Source: Planctomycetota bacterium
GTDB taxonomy: Bacteria > Planctomycetota > Phycisphaerae > Sedimentisphaerales > Anaerohalosphaeraceae
Assembly (NCBI GenBank): GCA_016873215.1
Contig: VGXU01000027.1
Coordinates: 1-32,714, forward strand
Length of the DNA stretch: 32,714 bases
Direction of reading: 5' to 3'
Positions 23,668 through 32,039 of the stretch are shown one piece after another (position 1 is the first letter of the stretch; every line of letters starts with the position of its first letter). The translations under genes were made by a program, and so were the position numbers. The notes beneath the pieces were generated by a model, which searched no databases, was not told where the DNA came from, and worked only from the letters and a program-made list of their open reading frames with translations.

Positions 23668-25074
23668 TTATCTATACCCTGAAGGGGATATTTCGATTGT
23701 GTTCATACTGTTGGGGTCAATTGCCACGCGCACATCAACGAGCTGTGCCGAATCGCCGTCAAAGGCCTGCTCGACAGTTCCTTTTGAAACATTATACCTA
23801 TTTCCCTTTGGCATTAGAAAACGCACCCTGGCGTCTGGAAATCCGACATCAAAATGATTGATAAGGGTTGCGGTGTTTGTCCGAGCTGTACCGTCATTGG
23901 CCTTTGCGTATGCAAGCCTGAGTTTAGGTCTCCATAAAGAAGGAACATCCGACGGATTTTCGACAAATTCCCGGTTGTTCACAGCGGTATAACTCCCATC
24001 GCTGTGAATCCTGAATAGGTTGAAGGCAAAATGCTCCCGAATAGAATTTGCATAATACTGAATTTTTTTGCCGCCCAGCTCGTACGGATTATTACCGGCA
24101 AGGTGATGATTATGACCAATCATGGCCAATCCAAGATTGACGGTATCAGCCCAGACACCCATGATTCCATTCTCACTTTTATGATAAGCAGCTATCCTGA
24201 GATTGCCAGGCCCGACATCGGCGAGCCATGATGTGTGATCTTTTAATTGGTACGCCCAATCAAAACCTTCCCAGCCGGTATTGACGATCATACAACGAGT
24301 GCTTCCATACTTAAAATGATGATATTGAAGCCCGTGATACTGATTCCAAAATTTTGATTTTTCCGGATAAAAGCCGGCAAAGGATTGACTTTGCTGCAGA
24401 AAATCATGGTTTCCGGCAGCTGAAAAGGCGGCCGCCTGGAAATCGCACACTCCCTTTAGACCATTCGCCTCAGATCCCTTATAAAAAAAATCAGCTCTTT
24501 CCTGAGGGTTAAACATATTGTCATTTATTAAATCGCCGGTAATAAAAACCATTTCAGGTCCGATGATATTCGCGACATCCACCATCGCTGATATCTTAAA
24601 CAATCCATTCGGCAAACCATTGATTGTCGCTTCCTGGCACAGATGGGTGTCGGAGATATGCATGATGGTGTAATCGGTCTTGTATTCCCGGACAACCTTA
24701 ACCGCACCGTGCGAAATCACTTGCCCTGTGGATGTATTCAATATCAGGTCATACCGTTCTTGCGGGGTACCCGCCGGAACGGTGACGGCAATCCGGGTGT
24801 TGTACGTGCTGCCGGAGACCTCATCGTATTGCCAGGAGCCTGTTTGTTTGGCGACCGAAGGTATGGAAACGATGTTGCAGGGGCCGCGTAATTTCACGGA
24901 TGTGACGGTTTGGCCGTCATCGGCATCAAACCAAACGGTAACGCTTTCACCCGCTTTTACAATCGCGGTCGTGGCATTCCAGGGATAAATGATTTTTCCG
25001 CAAAAACCGGTGCCGCAAAAGCTGATTAGGAAAAAATAAATCAACGCAAATTGGGTCTTATAATTTTTCATCAT
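23668..25074 (-). CDS. Secreted metallophosphoesterase with N-terminal Ig-like domain
   Basis: The protein has 468 residues. Signal peptide 1-25 ends near FCGK. Residues about 27-125 form a beta-rich, Ig/fibronectin-like domain. From about 130 a calcineurin-like phosphoesterase follows, with all motifs: YTIMHISDTHLC, VFITGDLINDN, SAAGNHDFL, IAAYHKSENG and LAMIGHNHHLAGNNP. A C-terminal beta domain of about 100 residues ends the chain. The first 54 residues are nearly identical to those of the upstream fucosidase gene because both lie in a 229-bp duplication that includes the ribosome binding site GAGGAA. This is the third gene of a minus-strand cluster with the GH29 and beta-helix/xylosidase proteins. 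Substrate unknown; phosphodiester or phosphate release from a glycan is possible. Confidence 0.88.
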   Translation of the reverse strand: MMKNYKTQFALIYFFLISFCGTGFCGKIIYPWNATTAIVKAGESVTVWFDADDGQTVTSVKLRGPCNIVSIPSVAKQTGSWQYDEVSGSTYNTRIAVTVPAGTPQERYDLILNTSTGQVISHGAVKVVREYKTDYTIMHISDTHLCQEATINGLPNGLFKISAMVDVANIIGPEMVFITGDLINDNMFNPQERADFFYKGSEANGLKGVCDFQAAAFSAAGNHDFLQQSQSFAGFYPEKSKFWNQYHGLQYHHFKYGSTRCMIVNTGWEGFDWAYQLKDHTSWLADVGPGNLRIAAYHKSENGIMGVWADTVNLGLAMIGHNHHLAGNNPYELGGKKIQYYANSIREHFAFNLFRIHSDGSYTAVNNREFVENPSDVPSLWRPKLRLAYAKANDGTARTNTATLINHFDVGFPDARVRFLMPKGNRYNVSKGTVEQAFDGDSAQLVDVRVAIDPNSMNTIEISPSGYR

Positions 25075-25142
25075 TTGGTTCCTCTTGCAACTTCAGCGTT
25101 GACAGGTCTGATTTTCGGTTCTTTTATACACGCGCAGCAATT
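24914..25142. repeat. 229-bp duplicated leader module, copy 1
   Basis: This segment covers the 5' leader and first 54 codons of the phosphoesterase gene. It aligns without gaps to 26400-26628 with about ten mismatches counted by eye (roughly 95% identity). Both copies encode the same signal peptide and the first strands of an Ig-like domain. Confidence 0.93.
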
Positions 25143-25144
25143 AA

Positions 25145-25210
25145 TTTCTGTGTAAAAACCTATTTATATTCTCTTGTCGGTATTGTTGGAGTCAATGGAA
25201 TCTCGCCGCG
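25145..25210. repeat. 66-bp duplicated tail module, copy 1
   Basis: This segment holds the last 17 codons and the 3' flank of the GH29 gene and matches 26802-26867 at the end of the beta-helix/xylosidase gene. Both encode a tail ending in IPTREYK. It lies 2 bp from the leader module, so tail and next leader form one composite junction. Confidence 0.85.
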
Positions 25211-26560
25211 AATGTATTGCCCGACTTTTTGGAGGGTTTTAATATCGATATCGCGCAGCTTGCCTTCATAGTTGGGTCCGACATCTAACGAAAATATATT
25301 ACCATATTTTTTAGCGCCAAGGTAGTCGGCATAAAGTTTTTCGGCTGGGTGGCAAAGGGCGTCGTGTTTCGGCAGGGAATAAAACCAGTCTGCACCCCCC
25401 ACATGGTTGGGAAGGATCGGATAGGTAAATTCCGCAGTCAGGTATCCGGTGTATGACCCCTCACTGTGCTTGTTATAATCACCGACTTTTCCTGGTCGCC
25501 CTCTTTCTCTAATGCACAGACGGCCTGCAGGTTCGCCTGAATTGAATCCCACAAATGTATCCGGCTGAAATTTATGAACCCAGTCAACGGTCGCCTTATG
25601 ATCGAGGCCGCCGGTTCCCTGGGCGTGGTCCATCCAGAAAAATTCTATCGGACCGTAGTTCGTGCAAAGCTCCTTCAACTGCTTTTTCTTCAGGTCAGGC
25701 CTGTTTGAAGAGCGCCAGATGGGATTTCTCCATTCTTTACTCCCTGGCACCAGGCCGTCTTTTGGAAGTTCTTGTTCTATCCAGCTCCAATCACCCTCAG
25801 AAAAATACAATGCCAGCTTCATGCCGTATTTATCACAGGATTTTCGCAGTTTGGCGAGAACATCGATACCGAGCGGACTGTTTGTGACCTTGAAATCGGT
25901 TGTATCCGTGTTCCACAGGCAGAAACCGTCGTGATGCTTTGTCAGGAAAAGAATATAATTCATGCCGGCCTCTTTGGCGGTCTTGCACCACTGATCGGTA
26001 TCACATCCCGTCGCTTTAAAATAAGACACATCCGTTACACCTCTTGTCCATTCATGTCCTGAAAAAGTGCTGAGTGACCAGCAGATGAACATGCCGAATT
26101 CCATATCGCTGATCTGTTGGGCCCTGATATCGTCAGGGATTTTTTTGGCAGTGATAGTTGGAACTGTGGTGTCCAGGGGAATTTCATCACGCAGTAATTT
26201 TCCGGCTTGTCCGACAAGACGCAGATAAAAGTCGCTCGCAAGTCCGTCCAGCGTTAAGAATTTCGATCCATCGCTTGCGGGTGGGTTGTTGGAGCATTTG
26301 AAAATTGCGGTCGCCTCATCCACTTCGTCGAATATTGCGATATAGAACATAGTGGCGTCCGCCTTTTTATTGGCTGACGCCTGTGACCACAAAAAATGAC
26401 CGTCATCGGCATCAAACCAAACGGTAACGCTTTCACCCGCTTTTACAATCGCGGTCGCGGCATTCCAGGGATAAATGATTTTTCCGCAAAAACCGGTGCC
26501 GCAAAAGCAGATTAGAAAAAAATGAATCAATGCAAATTGGCTCTTGTAACTTTTCATCAT
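25160..26560 (-). CDS. Mosaic secreted alpha-L-fucosidase (GH29) with captured leader and xylosidase-tail segments
   Basis: The protein has 466 residues in three pieces. Residues 1-54 copy the signal peptide and broken Ig-like start of the neighbouring phosphoesterase. Residues 55-135 (GHFLWSQ, FYIAIFDEVDEATAIFK, LASDFYLRLVGQAGKLLRDE) are the C-terminal end of a GH71/99-like xylosidase-type domain, homologous to the end of the gene at 26817. Residues about 140-450 are a GH29 domain: FGMFICWSLSTFSGHEWTRG, LTKHHDGFCLWNT, and FFWMDHAQ with the nucleophile Asp311. The last 17 codons again match the xylosidase-gene tail (PTREYK). The catalytic half looks intact, so an active exported fucosidase is plausible, although the two N-terminal pieces are not complete domains. 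No frame break is visible. A metagenome mis-join is the main alternative for the odd structure. Confidence 0.85.
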   Translation of the reverse strand: MMKSYKSQFALIHFFLICFCGTGFCGKIIYPWNAATAIVKAGESVTVWFDADDGHFLWSQASANKKADATMFYIAIFDEVDEATAIFKCSNNPPASDGSKFLTLDGLASDFYLRLVGQAGKLLRDEIPLDTTVPTITAKKIPDDIRAQQISDMEFGMFICWSLSTFSGHEWTRGVTDVSYFKATGCDTDQWCKTAKEAGMNYILFLTKHHDGFCLWNTDTTDFKVTNSPLGIDVLAKLRKSCDKYGMKLALYFSEGDWSWIEQELPKDGLVPGSKEWRNPIWRSSNRPDLKKKQLKELCTNYGPIEFFWMDHAQGTGGLDHKATVDWVHKFQPDTFVGFNSGEPAGRLCIRERGRPGKVGDYNKHSEGSYTGYLTAEFTYPILPNHVGGADWFYSLPKHDALCHPAEKLYADYLGAKKYGNIFSLDVGPNYEGKLRDIDIKTLQKVGQYIRGEIPLTPTIPTREYK

Positions 26561-26628
26561 TTGGTTCCTCTTGCAACTTCAGCGTTGACAGGGCTGATTT
26601 TCGGTTCTTCTATACACGCGCAGCAATT
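26400..26628. repeat. 229-bp duplicated leader module, copy 2
   Basis: This is the second copy of the module at 24914-25142. Its inner border falls at codon 54 of the GH29 gene, exactly where similarity to the phosphoesterase stops and similarity to the xylosidase tail begins. About 170 bp containing a palindromic repeat separate it from the tail module at 26802. Confidence 0.93.
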
Positions 26629-26677
26629 GTTGATCTTTGAAAAATATGCTTAATAAACCTGGCAGTAATTTTTGTTT

Positions 26678-26767
26678 GTCATCGGGCGCCTGAACCGGAA
26701 TCCAGAACGATTAAAACTGGATTCCCGTCCCTCGCCTTCACGGGGACAGGTACTGTGCGGGAATGAC
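26678..26767. repeat. Short palindromic dispersed repeat, copy 1 (about 90 bp)
   Basis: The element begins GTCAT and ends GGAATGAC, with internal inverted halves GGAATCCAG and CTGGATTCC and a GTCCC/GGGAC stem. It resembles the copy at 30833-30898 (same termini and same internal GGAATCCAG/CTGGATTCC). It lies between the xylosidase-tail module and the leader module, apparently inserted after the duplication. It is a REP/MITE-like intergenic repeat. Confidence 0.6.
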
Positions 26768-26801
26768 GTGTGACCTTAACTTATTTTTCAATCTTCAATA
26801 A

Positions 26802-26867
26802 TTCCTGCGTAAAAACCTATTTATATTCTCTTGTCGGTATGGTTTGGGTCAATGGAATATCGCCGCG
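26802..26867. repeat. 66-bp duplicated tail module, copy 2
   Basis: This is the counterpart of 25145-25210, covering the last 17 codons and the immediate 3' flank of the beta-helix/xylosidase gene. It aligns without gaps apart from scattered substitutions. Confidence 0.85.
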
Positions 26868-29609
26868 GAGCATTTTTGACACCTGGCCAACCTGCCACAA
26901 GTAATGGTCTGAAGGTAGGCCTCTATAGGTGTCGAACTTACTTTTTCCGACCGGCGGATTGTTGGTGACTTTATAGATCTGTGTGCTTTCGTCCAACTCG
27001 TCAAACATCGCCTGATATATCATGGTCGAACCGTTCTTTATCAGTTCATAGTGCTGTGCCCAGAGGAAACGGCCGTCCTCCCGCGAGATGAAGGCGCCTG
27101 CTGCCTTTTTCCCCTTTAGATTTTCCCAGCCAAATCCGGGATAGGAAACCGGCATAAACTCGAGGCCATTGTCTTTGCACCATTGGGTGTCTTCCACGAC
27201 TGTGGTTCTGGCATAGTTTATTGCATCGTCAATATTCCTAAGACGTCCGACTGACCACGGCGAAAGAATGTCCGCCTTTTTGTACATTTCCAGATACTCG
27301 GCGCTTTGTCCTCTCCAATCGAATGGCACGCCGAGCATGACTGTGCAGCCGCCGTATTTAGGATCGTTCTTCAGGAAATCGATAAACTTTTTACAATCCT
27401 CAATCGTGTATCCTCTGCGGAAACCCACTCCCCAGATGCCAACAACGGGTTTGCCCTTATGATGCTGATAGGCTTTGTCGTCGGGGTTGTCGGTTATTTT
27501 CATGATGTCAACGAGGTACTTCCAGTCTCTTATCATATTGTCGATGTAGTTCGCCGGCATATCTGTAAGGTCGTACATAACGGCATACGTTCTGCCGTAT
27601 TTGTTTGCTCCCTGACGACAGAGGTCAAGGACATGGTTATAGCCTATTCTGCTGAATACAGCCTCTTCGTCCCAGTCGGCAGTGACTTCCATCGCAAATC
27701 TTTGTACAAAGACGCCGTCAATTCCATAATCGTGCATCCACTTGAAATGCCGCAACGTCGATTTTGGATTTGCGTTGCTGTACACATAAGCACGGCTGCC
27801 GTCTTCATGGAAAAATTTATGGGGCAGGTAATGTTCGTCCTGATCCATCTCTGACATGTCGGGCCAAAATTCGATGCCGCAGTTGCCGTCGTAGAAATTG
27901 AGATCAAAGCCGCGATAATGAACCCATGCCAGGTTGGTTCCATCGCCTGCGCAGCGATACCATCCCTGGTAGCCGCACATCAATTTTTTATCCAGCGTCG
28001 ACGCATCCACGCGTTTGATCTCTGTCCTGTTCAGCTTCGATAACGCAGCAAAATACATCGTTTTTGCATCCGGCATTTTGCCGTTTTCTTTCAAATAATC
28101 TTTTTGGATGCTGTCGAGCATTCCCATCCACAACCTGATCCTGTATGGATGAATATCCTCGGGGGCGATTGAGCCGTATTTGTTCTTGAACTCATCGGAA
28201 GCCATGAGTTTTCTACGCAGATCATCGCCGGTTGACTTCGTTTCCTGCAGCCAGGCGATGTTGTCTTCCATTTCTTTTTGAGCCGGTTCTCTGCCCAGCA
28301 TCTCCAAATACGCGGCGTTGATAACAGCCCTGACTTCATACCCGCCATATCCATAAATACGATAGCCCAGTTTGTTGGTTTTGCCATGATTGCAGCGGAG
28401 CAGGTGCAGGAGATGTCTTTTGCACGGCATGAATTCTTTTTGAAGGGTGCTGTTGGTTACACGGTCAGGAGTAAAAAGGAACGGTCCCGGCTCATCCGGA
28501 TAGTTTGTAAATGCCGGGCGAAGCCCGTCGCCAACGCCGGAATGATTTGCAATGCTCTTATTATCGTACACCTTAAAATCCTTTACGCCGTTCACGACAA
28601 ATCCATATCCGGCCGCTCCGCCGGCGAGGGTGTTGCCGCAAACGGTTGCACCCACCAGCGTTCTATCTTTGTAGGAAGCTACCCACAAGCCGGTTCCCAT
28701 GGGGATTGCCATGTGGATGCGAGCACCAAATGCATCAATGTAGTTGTTTCTTGCTGCAGTGCCTTGATAACTGAAATGGTTCGGGTCTTTCAACGGGTAC
28801 AGGAAGCCATCAACCATGTTGATGCCGCCTAAGGATTCCCTGGATATGCACGAGATCACATTGTTTTCGGCAACGGAACCGGGCGCTCCATAGAATACAA
28901 CTCCAACGTCTGTCGGATCGATAATCAGATTGTTGCGAACGGTCGTTTTTTCGGCTGCGCAGGAGACCGCATCTCCCCAGTTGAACGGCACTTCCGTTTT
29001 TTCTCTGCCATTGCCGCGAGGGTCCACGCCTGCACCGAGGAATATGTTGCCCTCGACAAGTACATTCCTTGCCCCTTCATGTACTTTCAGGGTTGACCAT
29101 GTTCGCGTACTCATAAAAACATTATCCAGGGCTTTTTGACCTTCGGCGCCATCGCCGCCAAAAAAGACCATCGGAGGCTGACCGCCGCCGCCGGAGACTT
29201 CATTTTTAGCGACAGTGGAAAGCCGATACCGATTGCCGTCAAGAAGGACATTTTTCAGAACGATATTATCTTGCTGGGCGCCATCCACCAGCAGCATCAG
29301 GTTTGGGTTGGCAATCCGCAAAGTTGCATAATCAGATATACGGACGGCATCTTTGGTTGATATTTTCTGATTAGGGAATTTATAGACCAGTGTTTCAGTG
29401 ACCTCGTAAACGCCTTTTTTCTCAAGCAGGAGATCGTTGCCGCTGTCAAGTACAGCCTGGAGATTGCCGCCCGGACGTACCAGCTTTGCAGACGGCGGAC
29501 TAAGTTTGGGTTTAGAGATAGTTTTGCTTGTACATCCGACATTCAGATGCAGGATGAAAAATGACAGTACAAAAATAGCTGTAAAAAATTTTTGAAATTC
29601 CTTTTTCAC
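26817..29609 (-). CDS. Lipoprotein with beta-helix, DUF4214-like and GH71/99-like (xylosidase-type) domains
   Basis: The GTG at 29609 is preferred (AAAGG upstream, then a clean signal MKKEFQKFFTAIF...LNVGC); a TTG at 29645 is possible. This gives 930 residues. Lipidated Cys is near 26. Residues about 45-390 form a right-handed beta-helix like polysaccharide lyases/epimerases, with repeated V.NN.I-type rungs (EGNIFLGAG, TTVRNNLIID, VAENNVIS, ARNNYIDAF). About 427-482 resemble DUF4214 (AAYLEMLGREPAQKEM, MASDEFKNKY). About 540-930 match the GH71/99-like xylosidase/arabinosidase-type family (MCGYQGWYRC, FWPDMSEMDQDE, HDYGIDGVFVQRF, GCTVMLGVPFDWR, FDELDESTQIYK). It is the first gene of the minus-strand cluster and probably attacks a plant or algal polysaccharide at the cell surface. 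Confidence 0.85.
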   Translation of the reverse strand: MKKEFQKFFTAIFVLSFFILHLNVGCTSKTISKPKLSPPSAKLVRPGGNLQAVLDSGNDLLLEKKGVYEVTETLVYKFPNQKISTKDAVRISDYATLRIANPNLMLLVDGAQQDNIVLKNVLLDGNRYRLSTVAKNEVSGGGGQPPMVFFGGDGAEGQKALDNVFMSTRTWSTLKVHEGARNVLVEGNIFLGAGVDPRGNGREKTEVPFNWGDAVSCAAEKTTVRNNLIIDPTDVGVVFYGAPGSVAENNVISCISRESLGGINMVDGFLYPLKDPNHFSYQGTAARNNYIDAFGARIHMAIPMGTGLWVASYKDRTLVGATVCGNTLAGGAAGYGFVVNGVKDFKVYDNKSIANHSGVGDGLRPAFTNYPDEPGPFLFTPDRVTNSTLQKEFMPCKRHLLHLLRCNHGKTNKLGYRIYGYGGYEVRAVINAAYLEMLGREPAQKEMEDNIAWLQETKSTGDDLRRKLMASDEFKNKYGSIAPEDIHPYRIRLWMGMLDSIQKDYLKENGKMPDAKTMYFAALSKLNRTEIKRVDASTLDKKLMCGYQGWYRCAGDGTNLAWVHYRGFDLNFYDGNCGIEFWPDMSEMDQDEHYLPHKFFHEDGSRAYVYSNANPKSTLRHFKWMHDYGIDGVFVQRFAMEVTADWDEEAVFSRIGYNHVLDLCRQGANKYGRTYAVMYDLTDMPANYIDNMIRDWKYLVDIMKITDNPDDKAYQHHKGKPVVGIWGVGFRRGYTIEDCKKFIDFLKNDPKYGGCTVMLGVPFDWRGQSAEYLEMYKKADILSPWSVGRLRNIDDAINYARTTVVEDTQWCKDNGLEFMPVSYPGFGWENLKGKKAAGAFISREDGRFLWAQHYELIKNGSTMIYQAMFDELDESTQIYKVTNNPPVGKSKFDTYRGLPSDHYLWQVGQVSKMLRGDIPLTQTIPTREYK

Positions 29610-29734
29610 TGTTTTGCCTTTCGTTCCAGAGTATATACTTTTCAAAACATGGCGTTATTATACATTGCCCCCTTAAAACGTCACTAAAATAGTGAAAAAT
29701 AGTTGTAATTACCTATTCTTTAAGTCTCACGGAA

Positions 29735-30727
29735 CTACCATGCGTATGCTTTTGGCGCCTCGCCGCCGGGTCCTGGGAATATCTCGTCAAGCTGTTGAAG
29801 CGTTTTTTCCGACAGTATGATCTCCGGAACTTGTTTATTTTCCATGAGTTGTTCGACCGTCCGGGGTCCGATGATCGGGGCGGTAACGACGGGATTATGA
29901 AGCAGCCAAGCCAATGCGATATTGGCAGGGGATTGGCTAAGATCAACACAGAGCTTTTCAAAGCGTTCGAGTTTATCTCGATTTTTGCTTCGTGCCTGTT
30001 GCTGTGCTTCGGATGTACGGCGTCCGGCCTGCTTTTGGGGCCTGCCGCCGAGCAGTCCCCCGGCAAGCGGACTGTAGATGATCAGTCCCATTCCGAATCT
30101 GCGGCAGGCGGGAATCACTTCCAGCTCGAGCATGCGGTTATTGAGATTGTAAAGGCTTTGTTCGCTGGCGAGGCCTTGTTTGTTGAGCAGTTTGGCGGTC
30201 ATACAGCATTCGGCAATGTCCCATCCGGCAAAGTTGCTGGAGCCGACATAAACGATCTTTCCCTGTTTTTGCAGGACATCCATAGCTTCCCACATTTCCT
30301 GATGGCTGCAGTTGTGGTCGATGTGGTGCATCTGGAAGATTTCGAGGTGATCGGTCTGCAGACGTTTAAGGGTGCCCTCGCAATGCTTGAAAATCTTGTA
30401 TCTTGACAGGCCGTCGGTAGCGCTGTTTTCTTCATAGCGGTCATAGAAAGCGGCGCAGTGGCCGAAGACTTTGGCGGCGATAATGACCGCGTCACGCCGT
30501 CCTCCGCCCTGAGCGAGCCAGCGTCCGATGATCTTTTCTGCGCCGCCGCGATCGTCCAGACCGGCGCCGTAAGCATCGGCGGTGTCGAAAAAGTTGATGC
30601 CCATGGCAAGGGCTTCGTCCATCATGCGGAAACAGTCCTGCTCACGGATCTGGCAGGCGAAATTCATTGTCCCCAGGCATAAACGGGAGACCTTCATGCC
30701 GGTCTTGCCTAAAAATGTGTATTCCAT
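29735..30727 (-). CDS. Aldo/keto reductase
   Basis: The protein has 330 residues, the usual length for this family. The N-terminus FLGKTGMKVSRLCLGTM is typical. The catalytic tetrad is visible: Asp48 and Tyr53 in FFDTADAYG, Lys86 in IIAAKVFG and the His of IFQMHHIDHN. NADP-binding features near the C-terminus include APIIGPRTVEQL. It is cytoplasmic, with no signal peptide. It would reduce an aldehyde or ketone, or oxidise a sugar, with NADP(H). It is separated by 125 bp from the beta-helix/xylosidase gene on the same strand, so it could handle sugars released by that cluster, though a separate promoter is possible. Confidence 0.95.
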   Translation of the reverse strand: MEYTFLGKTGMKVSRLCLGTMNFACQIREQDCFRMMDEALAMGINFFDTADAYGAGLDDRGGAEKIIGRWLAQGGGRRDAVIIAAKVFGHCAAFYDRYEENSATDGLSRYKIFKHCEGTLKRLQTDHLEIFQMHHIDHNCSHQEMWEAMDVLQKQGKIVYVGSSNFAGWDIAECCMTAKLLNKQGLASEQSLYNLNNRMLELEVIPACRRFGMGLIIYSPLAGGLLGGRPQKQAGRRTSEAQQQARSKNRDKLERFEKLCVDLSQSPANIALAWLLHNPVVTAPIIGPRTVEQLMENKQVPEIILSEKTLQQLDEIFPGPGGEAPKAYAW

Positions 30728-30832
30728 AGTCCTCTCTTTTTTAGATATGTCTTCTGATTATATCAGTTTATCCGCACAGGAAAGACTTCATGATTGAACA
30801 TTGAAATATTTGCTTAAGGAATTATTACAGAT

Positions 30833-30898
30833 GTCATTCCCGAGAAGGCGGGAATCCAGTCTAAAATACTCTGGATTCCGGCTAAAGGCTGGAATGAC
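30833..30898. repeat. Short palindromic dispersed repeat, copy 2 (66 bp)
   Basis: The element starts GTCATTCC and ends GGAATGAC, a perfect 8-bp terminal inverted repeat. Internally GGAATCCAG (30851-30859) pairs with CTGGATTCC, so the RNA would fold into a long hairpin. It lies in the 240-bp gap upstream of the aldo/keto reductase, which otherwise holds only that gene's presumed promoter. It may also act as a terminator. Confidence 0.6.
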
Positions 30899-30967
30899 AC
30901 AAACCCGTATCCGCAACAGATAAAAGATAACACCGGTATGCGATGGTGTGAATGCTATGCTGCTCTT

Positions 30968-31841
30968 TTATTGCATCCAGGTCGGAAGAAGAACCTCGCC
31001 CCGAGTGACCGCATTGGTTGTTTGGTAATTTTTATGCCATTTCAGCCCCCAAAGGTCCTTTAAGGCTGTTCTCCTGGAGGAGCCATCCATAAAAACGATA
31101 TTGGTCATTTTGCTGTGACGTGTATGGCAAAGCTGATTCATAGATCCACTTCCCGGTGTCGTGTAAGGGGGCCACTCCGGGTCTCGAGTTCGATTTCCCT
31201 CCTGCGGCCATACATCCACCCAGTTCGAATCAAGAAACAGCGGTACCTGAAAAGGAGCTTTGACTCTATCCATTTTCCCCCAATAATTATCCAAAATATG
31301 CATCCGCCCCACCTCCCCAAGGAGGCATGCCTGTGGGATCCATCATCCAGGCATTCGGAGCATAGCTTCCCCAAGTCCATTTATTCGCAGTCGGTGCGGG
31401 AGCCTGATCTCTACTGCCCCAGCATTCACTTTTCTTGGTGGGGTGGAATTCTCTTGGGTTGGCACCTGCATTATCTCCAGGGTAACTTTCCTCCGGGTGC
31501 AGGGGTGCTTTTCCGCAAAGGAGGATATTCATATTATCTGCATTCATATACTGCTTAAAGGGCTGAATCCACCACTGTCCATGAATATCATCGCCGCTGC
31601 CGTTATTAGCCCAATCGGCATCAGGAAAGGTTTGTTTGTTCTCAGTAAGAAAGAACCCGACAATCATATTCCACTGCTTCAAATTGGACTGGCAAAGAAT
31701 GGATTGCGCCTTTTCTTTGGCTTTGCCCAATCCCGGCAACAGTATCGAAAGCAGCAACGCGATGATTGCAATAACCACCAGCAATTCGATTAATGTAAAC
31801 GCCTTTTTGATGGGTCTGATTGTTATATGTGTCGATATCAT
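30968..31841 (-). pseudogene. Pseudopilin (prepilin-type N-terminal methylation domain protein), frameshifted
   Basis: The gene starts at the ATG complementary to 31839-31841 (GGATAAAG upstream); an in-frame TTG at 31862 is less likely. The N-terminus [20 protein letters not shown] is a class III prepilin signal with Ala rather than Gly before the Phe+1 and Glu+5, leading into the hydrophobic helix. The first frame stops at 31287 after the residues DAYFG; the downstream frame (30968-31312) continues with the expected planctomycete pseudopilin ending, including MTNIVFMDGSSRRTALKDLW and GLKWHKNY. The two frames are offset by one base around 31287-31312, close to G and T runs. A real mutation and a sequencing error are both possible. 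Single-gene pseudopilins of this sort are numerous in planctomycetes and poorly understood. Confidence 0.8.
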
Positions 31842-32039
31842 TTTGTGCTTTATCCGCAACAAATTTCCAGAACTTTCTATTACTGCTCCGATAAATTACA
31901 TATTACTATATTTTACTCTTAATTGCCGTGTTTGTAAAGACAAAATAAGAATAAACTGAATATAAATGATATACGTAATTACAGTATGGGTGTATTTATA
32001 TTACTGCTATCCAGTTAGAAGTCAAGTAAAATCAATTGG

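Noticed and set aside
24914-26867. CRISPR-like or phage-repeat explanation for the duplicated segments
   Set aside because: There are only two long copies, they are coding and they differ by substitutions; this is gene duplication, not an array.
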